Source of the DNA: DATIUV01 sp049322755
GTDB lineage: Bacteria; Pseudomonadota; Gammaproteobacteria; Burkholderiales; UBA6910
Reading direction: 5' to 3'
Length of the DNA: 15,304 nt
Assembly: GCA_049322755.1 (NCBI GenBank)
Contig: JBMOQX010000008.1
Coordinates: 1 to 15,304 of the forward strand
This document shows positions 5,795 through 12,317 of the stretch, one piece after another. How positions within the stretch are numbered: position 1 is the stretch's first letter; every line of letters begins with the position of its first letter. The translations under genes and the position numbers were made by a program. The notes under the pieces are model-generated. The model did no database searches and was not told the origin of the DNA. It worked only from the letters and a program-made list of their open reading frames with translations.

Positions 5795-6211
5795 TCACGT
5801 GTCCACGATCTCGAACTCGTGGGTGATCGCGGCGGTCTTGCCGAGCATAATGGAGGCCGAGCAGTACTTTTCCGCCGAGAGCTTGATCGCCCGCTCGACC
5901 TGAGCCGGGTTGAGCCCTTTGCCCTTGACGATGAAGCGCATGCGGATGCGCGTGAATACCTTGGGGTCTTCGGGCGCGCGGTCGGCGTCGATCTCGACAA
6001 CGCAGTCCTCCACCGGCTGGCGCGCCTTCTTCAGGATCATCACGACGTCGAATGCCGTGCAACTGCCGGTGCCCATGAGCACGGTCTCCATCGGCCGCGG
6101 TCCCAGGTTGCGCCCGCCGGCTTCCGGTGCGCCGTCCATCAGCAGCGCATGGCCGCTTTCGCTGGTGCCGAGGAAGCTCATGCCCTCGACCCATTTGATT
6201 CTCACCTTCAC
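5795..6211 (-). CDS. OsmC/YhfA-like thiol peroxidase-family protein
   Basis: Predicted 138-residue cytoplasmic protein of the OsmC/Ohr superfamily. Cys51 (GTGSCTAFDVV) and Cys117 (SAEKYCSAS) are the two redox cysteines of the fold, and Arg39/Glu42 (RPMET) belong to the conserved N-terminal strand-helix segment. The overall pattern (KWVEGMSFLG, GGRNLG, FDVV, KVFTRI, LSAEKYC) is closest to the YhfA branch of OsmC, whose substrate is not well settled; members of the wider family reduce organic peroxides with thiols. I choose the GTG at 6211 over an ATG at 6256: the protein then starts MKVRIKWVEG, as relatives do, and AAAGGA lies at 6224-6219. It converges with coq7, and a YdcF-like gene lies upstream on the same strand. 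Confidence 0.88.
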   Translation of the reverse strand: MKVRIKWVEGMSFLGTSESGHALLMDGAPEAGGRNLGPRPMETVLMGTGSCTAFDVVMILKKARQPVEDCVVEIDADRAPEDPKVFTRIRMRFIVKGKGLNPAQVERAIKLSAEKYCSASIMLGKTAAITHEFEIVDT

Positions 6212-6276
6212 GTTGAATCCTTTCGTTGTCGTGGTTCCATTAAGCCGCGCCAGCATCCAGGCGGCCGGCGAACGAT

Positions 6277-6295
6277 GGCGGCGGTAACCGCCGCC
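6277..6295. repeat. GC-rich palindrome upstream of the OsmC-like gene
   Basis: GGCGGCGGT-A-ACCGCCGCC is a perfect 19-bp palindrome, about 65 nt upstream of the OsmC-like start codon. It could be a protein binding site or a hairpin in the transcript from the YdcF-like gene; there is no T-run. The 175 nt between the two genes hold nothing else that I can recognise. Confidence 0.4.
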
Positions 6296-6386
6296 TGGGC
6301 GGCAACCGCTTGCCTCCGGCGGACCCGCGGGGCATGAGGTCGCGTTTGCGGGACGGGTTTGGCTCCGCCGCCGTGGGCGTTGGGCG

Positions 6387-7145
6387 TCAGGGCAGCGCCA
6401 ATTTTATTCGATACCAGGCGATGCCCAGCGCCTCGTGAAAGAACGCGCGGCTCTCGGTGAGGGCGCTGGCCCGGGGTACCCATTCCAGCCACCGTACCGG
6501 CTCGCGCGTCGCGTAGCCGGTGGCTGCCGGCACCACGGCCAGGCCGGCGGCCTCGAACGCCAGCCTGGCGCGCGGCATGTGGGCCGCGTGGGTGACCAGC
6601 AGCACCCGGGTGATGCCCGCCGGCTTCAGCAGGGACGCGGCGTTCGCGGCATTCTGGAACGTGTTCGCCGACGCGCCCTCGACCCAGCGTACCGGCACCT
6701 GGAAATCCTGCTCCAGCAGAACCTTCAGGGCCTCGGCCTCGGCGTGGGTGCCGAGGTGGCCGAGACCGCCGGCCACGAGCAACGGAAGCCCGGTCGCGCG
6801 GTGCAGGCGCGCGCCGTAGCGGGCACGCTCCAATGCCCAGCAGTTGGGCGTGTCGCCGGCGTACTCGGGCGCATCGAAGTTCGTGCCCCCGCCGAGAATC
6901 ACGATGGCGCCCGCCCCGCGGGCCCCGTCCGCCAGTGCATGGGGCGGAGGTTCGAGGGTCGCCAGAAGGGACCGGGAGATCCACGGCGTGGACAGAATCC
7001 AGAGCCCGGCGAGGCCGATCAGTGTCAGGCTCCAGCCGAGTCTCGGCCGGGCCCGGGCGACGACCAGTCCGGCCGCCGCGAGAATCAGCAGCGGGAGCGG
7101 CGGCAGGACCAGCGCCTTCAGCGCAAGCAACAGGTAATACTCCAT
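6387..7145 (-). CDS. YdcF/ElyC-family (DUF218) inner-membrane protein
   Basis: Predicted 252-residue protein. Two hydrophobic segments at about 8-30 and 36-54 anchor it in the inner membrane. The DUF218 domain covers about 75-235, with AIVILGGG at the first strand, a Glu-rich central helix (HAEAEALKVLL) and the signature VEGASANTFQNAANAASLL followed by VLLVTHAAHMPRA. The E. coli relatives ElyC, SanA and YdcF are linked to envelope integrity, ElyC to peptidoglycan/lipid-carrier metabolism, but no enzymatic reaction is firmly established. The ATG at 7145 places the first helix correctly; the ribosome binding site is weak. It lies 175 nt upstream of the OsmC-like gene on the same strand and is divergent from rplM. 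I cannot assign a specific gene name. Confidence 0.85.
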   Translation of the reverse strand: MEYYLLLALKALVLPPLPLLILAAAGLVVARARPRLGWSLTLIGLAGLWILSTPWISRSLLATLEPPPHALADGARGAGAIVILGGGTNFDAPEYAGDTPNCWALERARYGARLHRATGLPLLVAGGLGHLGTHAEAEALKVLLEQDFQVPVRWVEGASANTFQNAANAASLLKPAGITRVLLVTHAAHMPRARLAFEAAGLAVVPAATGYATREPVRWLEWVPRASALTESRAFFHEALGIAWYRIKLALP

Positions 7146-7210
7146 TAGAACAATCTGCTAGAGCGTCTTTGGGATTGAGTCATGGGATCCGGTTGCAGCG
7201 CAAAAGCCGC

Positions 7211-7239
7211 TTGATTTTGTAACCGCTTTCAACGATAAT
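7211..7239 (+). promoter_or_regulatory. Promoter of a short transcript upstream of rplM
   Basis: TTGATT (7211-7216, 4 of 6), a 17-bp spacer and GATAAT (7234-7239, 5 of 6) form a good sigma-70 pair. The predicted start is near 7246. It lies in a locally AT-richer stretch and is followed within 100 nt by a strong intrinsic terminator, so it probably makes a short RNA. Confidence 0.55.
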
Positions 7240-7261
7240 TTCATCACGTTGAGTGTTCGCA

Positions 7262-7324
7262 ATGAACCTCAATCGTTGTCTCCTCCATCCTCCTCCTAAG
7301 GTGGAACTGAGCGCAACCCTTTGA
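7262..7324 (+). CDS. Possible 20-codon leader peptide with a Pro-Pro-Pro run
   Basis: ATG at 7262, stop TGA at 7322-7324. The peptide reads MNLNRCLLHPPPKVELSATL. The stop lies inside the loop of the terminator hairpin, so a ribosome finishing or stalling on this frame would cover the left arm of the stem. PPP can slow ribosomes that lack EF-P help. Against it: there is no good ribosome binding site (only GAGTG nine bases upstream), and such a short frame may be chance. It does not overlap rplM, which has its own promoter. Confidence 0.2.
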   Translation: MNLNRCLLHPPPKVELSATL

Positions 7325-7339
7325 GGTTGCGCTTTTTTT
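7310..7339 (+). terminator. Strong intrinsic terminator upstream of rplM
   Basis: AGCGCAACC (7310-7318) pairs perfectly with GGTTGCGCT (7325-7333) around a 6-nt loop and is followed by a run of seven T (7333-7339). No annotated plus-strand gene precedes it, which is the main argument for a short RNA upstream. Confidence 0.88.
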
Positions 7340-7490
7340 GTTGGTTCGGGCGGCGATCCGGTTATTTGCCCACCCCACGGCGATGGGGAGCGAAAGGATG
7401 CGGCGCCGCAATATGCGAATTTCGCAATCCTCCCCTGCGTATAAGTCGCCAGAAGCTTCCGGCCGCAGCCTGCGCGCCGCCCGTTAAAGT

Positions 7491-7520
7491 TTGACAGCAA
7501 AAGGAAATCCGGCCTACAAT
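7491..7520 (+). promoter_or_regulatory. rplM-rpsI promoter
   Basis: TTGACA (7491-7496, perfect) and TACAAT (7515-7520, 5 of 6) are separated by 18 bp. The predicted start near 7527 leaves a short leader of about 25 nt before the rplM ATG. The strength of the boxes fits a ribosomal protein operon. Confidence 0.8.
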
Positions 7521-7551
7521 CCGCGGCTTTCTCCAATAGCTGGACCTCGTG

Positions 7552-7980
7552 ATGAAAACCTTTTCGGCGAAGCCCCAGGACGTATCCCACGACTGGTTCG
7601 TGGTCGACGCGACCGACAAGGTGCTGGGCCGTCTGGCGGCGGAAGTTGCCCGTCGCCTCCGCGGCAAGCACAAGCCCATTTTTACCCCCCACGTGGATAC
7701 CGGCGACTATATCGTGGTCATCAACGCGGACAAGATTCGTGTTACGGGCGCCAAGGCGGACGACAAGGTCTATCATCGCCACAGCGGTTATCCGGGGGGG
7801 ATCTACAGCACGACGTTCCGCAAGATGCAGAGCCGGTTCCCGGAGCGCGTGGTGGAGAAGGCGGTCAAGGGAATGCTGCCCAAGGGTCCGCTGGGCAGCG
7901 CGATGTTCCGCAAGCTGAAGGTTTACGCGGGTGGCAGCCACCCGCACGGCCCGCAACAGCCGAAACAACTCGAGATCTGA
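7552..7980 (+). CDS. rplM: 50S ribosomal protein L13 (uL13)
   Basis: Predicted 142 residues, the same length as E. coli L13. It is an early-assembly 23S rRNA-binding protein of the large subunit. The sequence follows the family from end to end: MKTFSAKP start, WFVVDATDKVLGRLAAEVARRLRGKHKP, the HVDTGD segment, RHSGYPGGI, and the C-terminal AVKGMLPKGPLG and YAGGSHPHGPQQP motifs. A GTG directly before the ATG would add one Met; the ATG at 7552 gives the canonical MKTF start. The ribosome binding site is only CTGGA at 7540-7544. It forms an operon with rpsI 11 nt downstream and has a strong promoter of its own. Confidence 0.98.
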   Translation: MKTFSAKPQDVSHDWFVVDATDKVLGRLAAEVARRLRGKHKPIFTPHVDTGDYIVVINADKIRVTGAKADDKVYHRHSGYPGGIYSTTFRKMQSRFPERVVEKAVKGMLPKGPLGSAMFRKLKVYAGGSHPHGPQQPKQLEI

Positions 7981-7991
7981 GGACGGCGAGC

Positions 7992-8384
7992 ATGCTCGGA
8001 AAGTATTACTACGGAACCGGCCGGCGCAAGGGCGCGGTGGCCCGCGTTTTCATCAGGCCCGGCAAGGGCGACATCACGGTGAACGACAAGCCGGTCGATG
8101 TGTTTTTCTCGCGCGAGACCGGCCGCATGGTGGTGCGCCAGCCCTTGGTGCTGACCAACAACGACGGCCGCTTCGACATCACCGTGAACGTTCACGGCGG
8201 CGGTGAATCCGGCCAGGCGGGCGCGGTCCGGCACGGCATCAGCCGCGCGCTGATCGACTACGACGAAACCCTCAAGGCCGCGCTGCGCAAGGCGGGACTC
8301 GTGACCCGCGACGCGCGCGAAGTGGAGCGAAAGAAGGTGGGCTTCCACAAGGCCCGGCGGCGCAAGCAGTTCTCGAAGCGCTGA
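7992..8384 (+). CDS. rpsI: 30S ribosomal protein S9 (uS9)
   Basis: Predicted 130 residues, equal to E. coli S9. Its C-terminal tail reaches the P-site tRNA in the 30S head. Visible family marks are YYGTGRRKGAVARVFI at the start, GRETGRMVVRQPL-like and GGGESGQAGAVRHGISRAL in the core, and the basic tail ending KARRRKQFSKR, including the final Lys-Arg that contacts tRNA. GAGGA at 7979-7983 and GGCGAG at 7985-7990 could serve as the ribosome binding site. It is translated from the rplM transcript, which ends at the intrinsic terminator 21 nt after its stop. Confidence 0.98.
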   Translation: MLGKYYYGTGRRKGAVARVFIRPGKGDITVNDKPVDVFFSRETGRMVVRQPLVLTNNDGRFDITVNVHGGGESGQAGAVRHGISRALIDYDETLKAALRKAGLVTRDAREVERKKVGFHKARRRKQFSKR

Positions 8385-8400
8385 TATTGCGCTGCGAGGA

Positions 8401-8427
8401 AAAAAGCCGCCTGCGGGCGGCTTTTTT
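8401..8427 (+). terminator. Intrinsic terminator of the rplM-rpsI operon
   Basis: GCCGCC (8406-8411) pairs with GGCGGC (8416-8421) around TGCG, flanked by an A-run before and six T after (8422-8427), so the A/T flanks can extend the stem. It begins 17 nt after the rpsI stop. Confidence 0.92.
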
Positions 8428-8428
8428 G

Positions 8429-8458
8429 TTGCCCGGTGGAAAAGCGGGTGTTTATCAT
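8429..8458 (+). promoter_or_regulatory. Probable argC promoter
   Basis: TTGCCC (8429-8434, 4 of 6), an 18-bp spacer and TATCAT (8453-8458, 5 of 6) lie directly behind the rpsI terminator. The leader would contain a small hairpin, GCGGCG (8470-8475) with CGCCGC (8480-8485), before the argC ribosome binding site. I see no clear arginine-repressor site. Confidence 0.55.
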
Positions 8459-8499
8459 CAAATCTCCCCGCGGCGTGAGCGCCGCATGAAGGTCGAGCA

Positions 8500-9528
8500 A
8501 TGATCAAGGTTGGCATCGTCGGCGGCACCGGATACACCGGCGTGGAGTTGCTGCGCATCCTCGCGGCTCACCCGGACGTCGAGCTGCGGGTGATCACGTC
8601 GCGCAGGGAGGCCGGCATGGCCGTCGCGGAGCTTTTCCCGAGCCTGCGCGGGCGTGTCGCCCTCGGATTCACTTCGCCGGATGATCGCGCGCTCGCCGGC
8701 TGCGACGTCGTCTTTTTCGCCACCCCCAATGGCGTGGCGATGCAGCAGGTCCCCGCGCTGCTGGCCGCGGGCTCGAGGGTGATCGATCTCGCCGCCGACT
8801 TCCGGATTCGCGACGTGCCGACCTGGGAGCAGTGGTACGGCATGGCCCACGCCTGCCCGGAGCTCGTGGCCGAGGCGGTCTACGGCCTTCCCGAGGTGAA
8901 CCGGGAGCGTATCCGGGGCGCGCGTCTGGTGGCGAACCCCGGCTGCTACCCGACCGCGGTCCAGCTCGGATTCCTGCCGCTCGTCGAACGGCAGCTGGTG
9001 GATATCGGGCACCTCATCGCGGACGCGAAATCCGGCGTCAGCGGCGCCGGTCGCAAGGCGGAAACCCACATCCTGTTCGCCGAGGCCTCCGACAACTTCA
9101 AGGCCTACGGCGTGCCGGGCCACCGGCATCTGCCCGAGATCGTGCAGGGGCTGTCCGCCGCCGCGAGCCGCGCCGTCGGGCTCACCTTCGTGCCGCACCT
9201 GACGCCGATGATCCGCGGCATCCACGCGACGCTTTATGCGCGGCTCACCGCCGAGGCCGATCTGCAGCAGCTCTATGCGGATTGCTATGCCGATGAACCG
9301 TTCGTGGACGTCCTGCCGGCGGGATCCCATCCGGACACGCGCAGCGTGCGCGGCGCCAACGCCTGCCGCATCGCGTTGCATCGCCCCGGCGGCGGGGACA
9401 CGGTGGTGGTGCTCTCGGTGATCGACAATCTGGTGAAAGGCGCGGCGGGGCAGGCCGTGCAGAACATGAACCTGATGTTCGGGTTGCCCGAAACAACGGG
9501 ATTGGCCCAGGTGCCCCTCTCGCCCTGA
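8500..9528 (+). CDS. argC: N-acetyl-gamma-glutamyl-phosphate reductase
   Basis: Predicted 342 residues, normal for the long-type ArgC. It catalyses the NADPH-dependent reduction of N-acetylglutamyl-5-phosphate to the semialdehyde, the third step of arginine synthesis, in the cytoplasm. The Rossmann motif GIVGGTGYTGVELLRIL is at 5-21. The catalytic cysteine is Cys149 in ANPGCYPT. The dimerisation/catalytic domain carries SGVSGAGRKAE and the conserved PGHRHLPEI and FVPHLTPMIRGI segments. GAAGG at 8488-8492 precedes the ATG. The gene lies behind the rpsI terminator with a promoter of its own. Its stop overlaps the next start by one base, so the downstream membrane protein is probably translated by coupling. 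Confidence 0.97.
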   Translation: MIKVGIVGGTGYTGVELLRILAAHPDVELRVITSRREAGMAVAELFPSLRGRVALGFTSPDDRALAGCDVVFFATPNGVAMQQVPALLAAGSRVIDLAADFRIRDVPTWEQWYGMAHACPELVAEAVYGLPEVNRERIRGARLVANPGCYPTAVQLGFLPLVERQLVDIGHLIADAKSGVSGAGRKAETHILFAEASDNFKAYGVPGHRHLPEIVQGLSAAASRAVGLTFVPHLTPMIRGIHATLYARLTAEADLQQLYADCYADEPFVDVLPAGSHPDTRSVRGANACRIALHRPGGGDTVVVLSVIDNLVKGAAGQAVQNMNLMFGLPETTGLAQVPLSP

Positions 9529-10265
9529 TGGCCCGGCCGCTGCGACCGTTGGGAATGACCGCCTCGCGGGTTGCGGTACGCCGCAAGGTGCCCGGGTATG
9601 TGTGGTTGCTGGGTATTGTTGCGGTGACGGCGGCCCTGGCCGGCTACAGCTGGTGGGTTTTCGATTCGGGAATGCGCGCGGCCGGAGCGGATGTCGCTTC
9701 CATGCGCTCGGAGCTGGTTGCCCTCCGGTCGCAAACAGCTCAGCTGACGACGGCCAACGCCGAACTCACCACCCGCGCGGCCAGGGCCGAGGGCCAGTAT
9801 CAGGTGGAGAAGGCCGCCCACGACGACCTTGCCAAACAGGTCAAGGACCTGATGAACGAGAACGCCCAGTTGAAGGAAGACCTGGCGTTCTTTCACGCGG
9901 TGACATCGGGCGATTCGAAGCAGGAGAAGCTGAGCGTGCATCGTCTGCAGCTGCAGCGCGACCAGGTCCTCGGTGAATACCGCTACAGCATGCTGCTGGT
10001 CCAGGCGGGCGGCGCGGGCAAGCCTTTCCAGGGCCGGCTTCAATTCGCCGTCCGGCTGCGGCAGAATGGCAAGGAATCCGTGATGACACTGCCGGGTCCG
10101 GTGGCGGGCTCGGCCGATCCGTTCAAGATCGGTTTTCGCTTCTATCAACGGGTCGAGGGGACGTTCAAGGCGCCCGCATCCGCCACCGTCGAAAGTCTGC
10201 AGGTCCGGGTTTTCCGCGACGGCGGTCGCGACCCGCTGGTCACCGAAACTGCCAAGCTGTCCTAA
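9528..10265 (+). CDS. Uncharacterised single-pass membrane protein with periplasmic coiled coil (DUF6776-like)
   Basis: Predicted 245 residues; function unknown. One transmembrane helix is visible at about 24-43 (VWLLGIVAVTAALAGYSWWV) after a basic N-terminus, so the rest should lie in the periplasm. Residues about 55-125 form a heptad-rich coiled coil (repeated leucines with Gln/Glu/Lys). Residues 130-245 look like a beta-rich globular domain ending with VRVFRDGGRDPLVTETAKLS. It resembles the family that I recall as DUF6776, found next to bactofilin and argC genes. The ATG at 9528 overlaps the argC stop; an ATG at 9555, with GGGA just before it, is an alternative that would still keep the helix. 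The bactofilin gene follows after 13 nt, suggesting a joint role at the envelope; this is inference. Confidence 0.8.
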   Translation: MARPLRPLGMTASRVAVRRKVPGYVWLLGIVAVTAALAGYSWWVFDSGMRAAGADVASMRSELVALRSQTAQLTTANAELTTRAARAEGQYQVEKAAHDDLAKQVKDLMNENAQLKEDLAFFHAVTSGDSKQEKLSVHRLQLQRDQVLGEYRYSMLLVQAGGAGKPFQGRLQFAVRLRQNGKESVMTLPGPVAGSADPFKIGFRFYQRVEGTFKAPASATVESLQVRVFRDGGRDPLVTETAKLS

Positions 10266-10278
10266 GGGAGGCGTGCTG

Positions 10279-10689
10279 ATGCTGTTCGGAAAGAAGGCGA
10301 GCAAACCGCAAGCCAGGATCGATTGCCTCATCGGTGCGGGCACCCGCATCGACGGCGACGTCACATTCTCCGGCGGGTTGAGGGTCGATGGCCACGTCGC
10401 CGGCAGCATCGTCGGCACCGGCGAAGCGCCCACGACCCTCACCTTGAGCGAACACGCGAAGGTGGAAGGGGAAATCCGCGTATCGCACGCCGTCATCAAC
10501 GGCACGGTGGTGGGTCCCGTGCACGTCACCGAATACCTGGAACTGCAGGAGAAGTCCCGGATCACAGGCGATGTCCATTACGCCGCCGTGGAGATTCACC
10601 TGGGCGCGGTGGTCGACGGGCAGCTGGTGCACGGCAAGGAGGGTTCCCAGGGAAAGGTGGTGGCGCTTAAACCCGCCACGGGCGATTGA
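10279..10689 (+). CDS. Bactofilin-family cytoskeletal protein
   Basis: Predicted 136 residues. Bactofilins are small proteins that polymerise without nucleotide into filaments, often at the membrane, and organise cell-wall or polar machinery. The central domain (about 14-115) is a run of short beta-helix rungs with the family rhythm: IDCLIGAGTRIDGDVTFSGGLRVDGHVAGSI, VEGEIRVSHAVINGTVVGPV, GDVHYAAVEIHLGAVVDGQL. The N- and C-terminal tails are short and probably flexible. GGGAGG at 10265-10270 is 8 nt before the ATG at 10279 and only 2 nt before an in-frame GTG at 10273, so the ATG is the better start. It sits 13 nt behind the coiled-coil membrane protein, a plausible anchor. The erpA promoter overlaps its stop codon. 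Confidence 0.9.
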   Translation: MLFGKKASKPQARIDCLIGAGTRIDGDVTFSGGLRVDGHVAGSIVGTGEAPTTLTLSEHAKVEGEIRVSHAVINGTVVGPVHVTEYLELQEKSRITGDVHYAAVEIHLGAVVDGQLVHGKEGSQGKVVALKPATGD

Positions 10690-10714
10690 CCCCCGGGCCC
10701 GTCGTCCCCATAAT
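10686..10714 (+). promoter_or_regulatory. erpA promoter overlapping the bactofilin stop
   Basis: TTGACC (10686-10691, 5 of 6), a 17-bp spacer and CATAAT (10709-10714, 5 of 6) make a strong sigma-70 pair. The -35 contains the bactofilin TGA. The predicted start near 10721 gives a leader of about 27 nt. I see no IscR-like palindrome. Confidence 0.65.
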
Positions 10715-10747
10715 TGGATTTACACGATGTAGCTTCAGGAGCGGTGC

Positions 10748-11092
10748 ATGAATGCGATGACGGAAGGGCCTGTGATCTTTACAGACAGTGCGGCCAGCAA
10801 GGTGAAGCAGTTGATCGACGAGGAAGGCAATCCGGGCCTCAAGCTCCGGGTGTTCGTCAGCGGCGGCGGCTGCTCCGGGTTCCAGTACGGTTTTACCTTC
10901 GACGAGTCGGTGGGCGACGACGATACGGTCATGCAGAAAAACGGCGTGACGCTGCTCATCGATCCGATGAGCTTCCAGTATCTGGTGGGCGCCGAGATCG
11001 ACTACCAGGAAAGCCTGGAAGGGGCGCAGTTCGTGATCAAGAATCCGAACGCCACCACGACCTGCGGATGCGGATCGTCGTTTTCGGCCTGA
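10748..11092 (+). CDS. erpA: Iron-sulfur cluster insertion protein ErpA
   Basis: Predicted 114 residues, the same length as E. coli ErpA. It is an A-type carrier that receives Fe-S clusters and passes them to apo-enzymes, including those of isoprenoid and respiratory pathways. The three cluster ligands are present: Cys42 (SGGGCSGFQYGF) and Cys106/Cys108 (TTTCGCGSSF). The ErpA-type stretch FTDSAASKVKQLIDEE, the DPMSFQYLVGAEIDY segment and the Phe-rich C-terminus favour ErpA over IscA. AGGAG at 10738-10742 lies just before the ATG. It has its own promoter and a terminator after it, so it is probably a single-gene unit, convergent with anmK. Confidence 0.96.
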   Translation: MNAMTEGPVIFTDSAASKVKQLIDEEGNPGLKLRVFVSGGGCSGFQYGFTFDESVGDDDTVMQKNGVTLLIDPMSFQYLVGAEIDYQESLEGAQFVIKNPNATTTCGCGSSFSA

Positions 11093-11119
11093 AGCGCGAC
11101 ACGCTCAGTTTGAATTTAC

Positions 11120-11147
11120 GGGGAGGCTTCGGCCTCCCCGCTGCTTT
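11120..11147 (+). terminator. Probable erpA terminator
   Basis: GGGGAGGC (11120-11127) pairs perfectly with GCCTCCCC (11132-11139) around a TTCG tetraloop, a very stable hairpin. The following tract is only GCTGCTTTT, so termination may be incomplete. It lies between convergent erpA and anmK and could act in both directions. Confidence 0.75.
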
Positions 11148-11170
11148 TCCAGGCCGGCCCTGAGCCTTGC

Positions 11171-12259
11171 TCACGCCGGATAGATCGCGCCGAGCACCCG
11201 CTCGCCTCGCGCGCCGGTGACCGCCGGAACATTGCCGGGAAGCCCGGCGACGCAGCGGGCGGCGAGCCAGGCGAACGCCGCCGCTTCCACCTGCTCGGCC
11301 GGCACGCCGAGTTCGTCGGTTGTGCCCACATGCCGGCCGGCGAGCCGCGCCTCAAGCGCCGCTCGCAGCGTGCCGTTGCGGGCTCCGCCGCCGCAGAGAA
11401 AGATCCGGCTGGCATCCGGAGCTGCGCGCGTCACAGCGTCCGCGATGCTCCGGGCGGTGAGCTGAACAAGCGTTGCCTGCACGTCCGCGGGCCGCTCGCT
11501 TCCCGTCAATACGCGCTCCAGCCACGATCGATTGAAGTCCTCCCTGCCGGTGCTCTTGGGCGGCGGTCTGTCGAAATACGGATCGGCAAGCAGGGTTTCC
11601 AGCAGTTGCGCAAGCGCATTGCCCGTCGCCGCCCAGGCACCGTCGGCATCGAAGGGGCGCCCCTGGTGGCGCTGGCACCAGGCGTCGAGCAGGCCATTTC
11701 CGGGCCCGGTGTCAAAACCCTCAACCCGGCCATCGGCATGCAGGACCGTGAGGTTGGCGATGCCGCCGAGGTTGACGATGCAACGGGTTTCACCGGAGCG
11801 TGCGAACGCGGCCCGGTGGTACGCGGGCACCAGCGGCGCGCCCTGGCCCCCGGCGGCCACGTCGCGGCTCCGAAAGTCGCAAACCACCGACACGCGGGTC
11901 GTCTCCGCGACGCGAGCGGCATTCAGCAGCTGTATCGTGTAGCCGATTCCCGGTTGATGGCGAACGGTCTGGCCGTGGCAGCCTACGGCGCTGACCTGCT
12001 CCGGTCTGAGCCCCGCGCTTTCCAGCAGTGCTGCGACACACTTCGCGTACAGGTCGGAAGCAGCCAGTGCCGCCGCGGCGGCACGCGCCAGTTCGTCGTC
12101 GCCGGGATGATTCAACGCGGCAAGCTCGCGGCGGAGCCCGTCGGGATAGGGCAGGTGGGCATGGGCCAGCAGACGGCCCGCCTCAGGCGGGAACTCGGCC
12201 AGGACGCCGTCCACGCCGTCGAGGCTGGTGCCGGACATCAGGCCGCCGTAGATCGTCAT
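11171..12259 (-). CDS. anmK: Anhydro-N-acetylmuramic acid kinase
   Basis: Predicted 362 residues, typical for AnmK. It cleaves the 1,6-anhydro ring and phosphorylates anhydro-N-acetylmuramic acid, giving MurNAc-6-phosphate for cell-wall recycling in the cytoplasm. The ATP-binding MSGTSLDGVDGVL motif is at 8-20. The catalytic aspartate is Asp183 in GFDTGPGN, with the NLGGIANLT segment just before it. CGGGARN near 294-300 is the second nucleotide-binding loop, and the C-terminal ends VLGAIYPA. The ATG at 12259 lacks a strong ribosome binding site. It lies 58 nt behind the M23 peptidase gene on the same strand, so both probably form one transcript for wall turnover. Confidence 0.96.
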   Translation of the reverse strand: MTIYGGLMSGTSLDGVDGVLAEFPPEAGRLLAHAHLPYPDGLRRELAALNHPGDDELARAAAAALAASDLYAKCVAALLESAGLRPEQVSAVGCHGQTVRHQPGIGYTIQLLNAARVAETTRVSVVCDFRSRDVAAGGQGAPLVPAYHRAAFARSGETRCIVNLGGIANLTVLHADGRVEGFDTGPGNGLLDAWCQRHQGRPFDADGAWAATGNALAQLLETLLADPYFDRPPPKSTGREDFNRSWLERVLTGSERPADVQATLVQLTARSIADAVTRAAPDASRIFLCGGGARNGTLRAALEARLAGRHVGTTDELGVPAEQVEAAAFAWLAARCVAGLPGNVPAVTGARGERVLGAIYPA

Positions 12260-12317
12260 GATGATCGCCGAGGCCGCGTCGCGCCAGGCTGGCGCTGCGG
12301 CCCCGCGGCGCAGCGGT

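Larger units (their letters stand above)
7246..7339 (+). ncRNA. Candidate small RNA or leader RNA of about 95 nt with CUCCUCC motifs
   Basis: A sigma-70 promoter just upstream and an intrinsic terminator at 7310-7339 define a transcript of about 95 nt that contains no long gene. Its middle (7278-7297) is pyrimidine-rich with CUCCUCC and CCUCCUCCU, complementary to Shine-Dalgarno sequences. CUCCUCC-bearing small RNAs are known in alphaproteobacteria (CcsR/alpha-r14 types); relationship to those is not claimed. It also contains a 20-codon frame (7262-7324), so it may be a translated leader. I do not recognise it as a known RNA family. Confidence 0.45.

Noticed and set aside
7180..7968. Minus-strand frame antisense to rplM, ending in a protein-like 30-residue tail (7180-7272)
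   Set aside because: Most of it is the shadow of rplM. The tail alone could start at a TTG with AGGAG before it, but it overlaps the better-supported plus-strand promoter and short RNA, and I recognise no family.
9285..10565. 426-codon minus-strand frame across argC, the membrane protein and bactofilin
   Set aside because: It overlaps three supported genes and reads as low-complexity Arg/Pro/Ala sequence.
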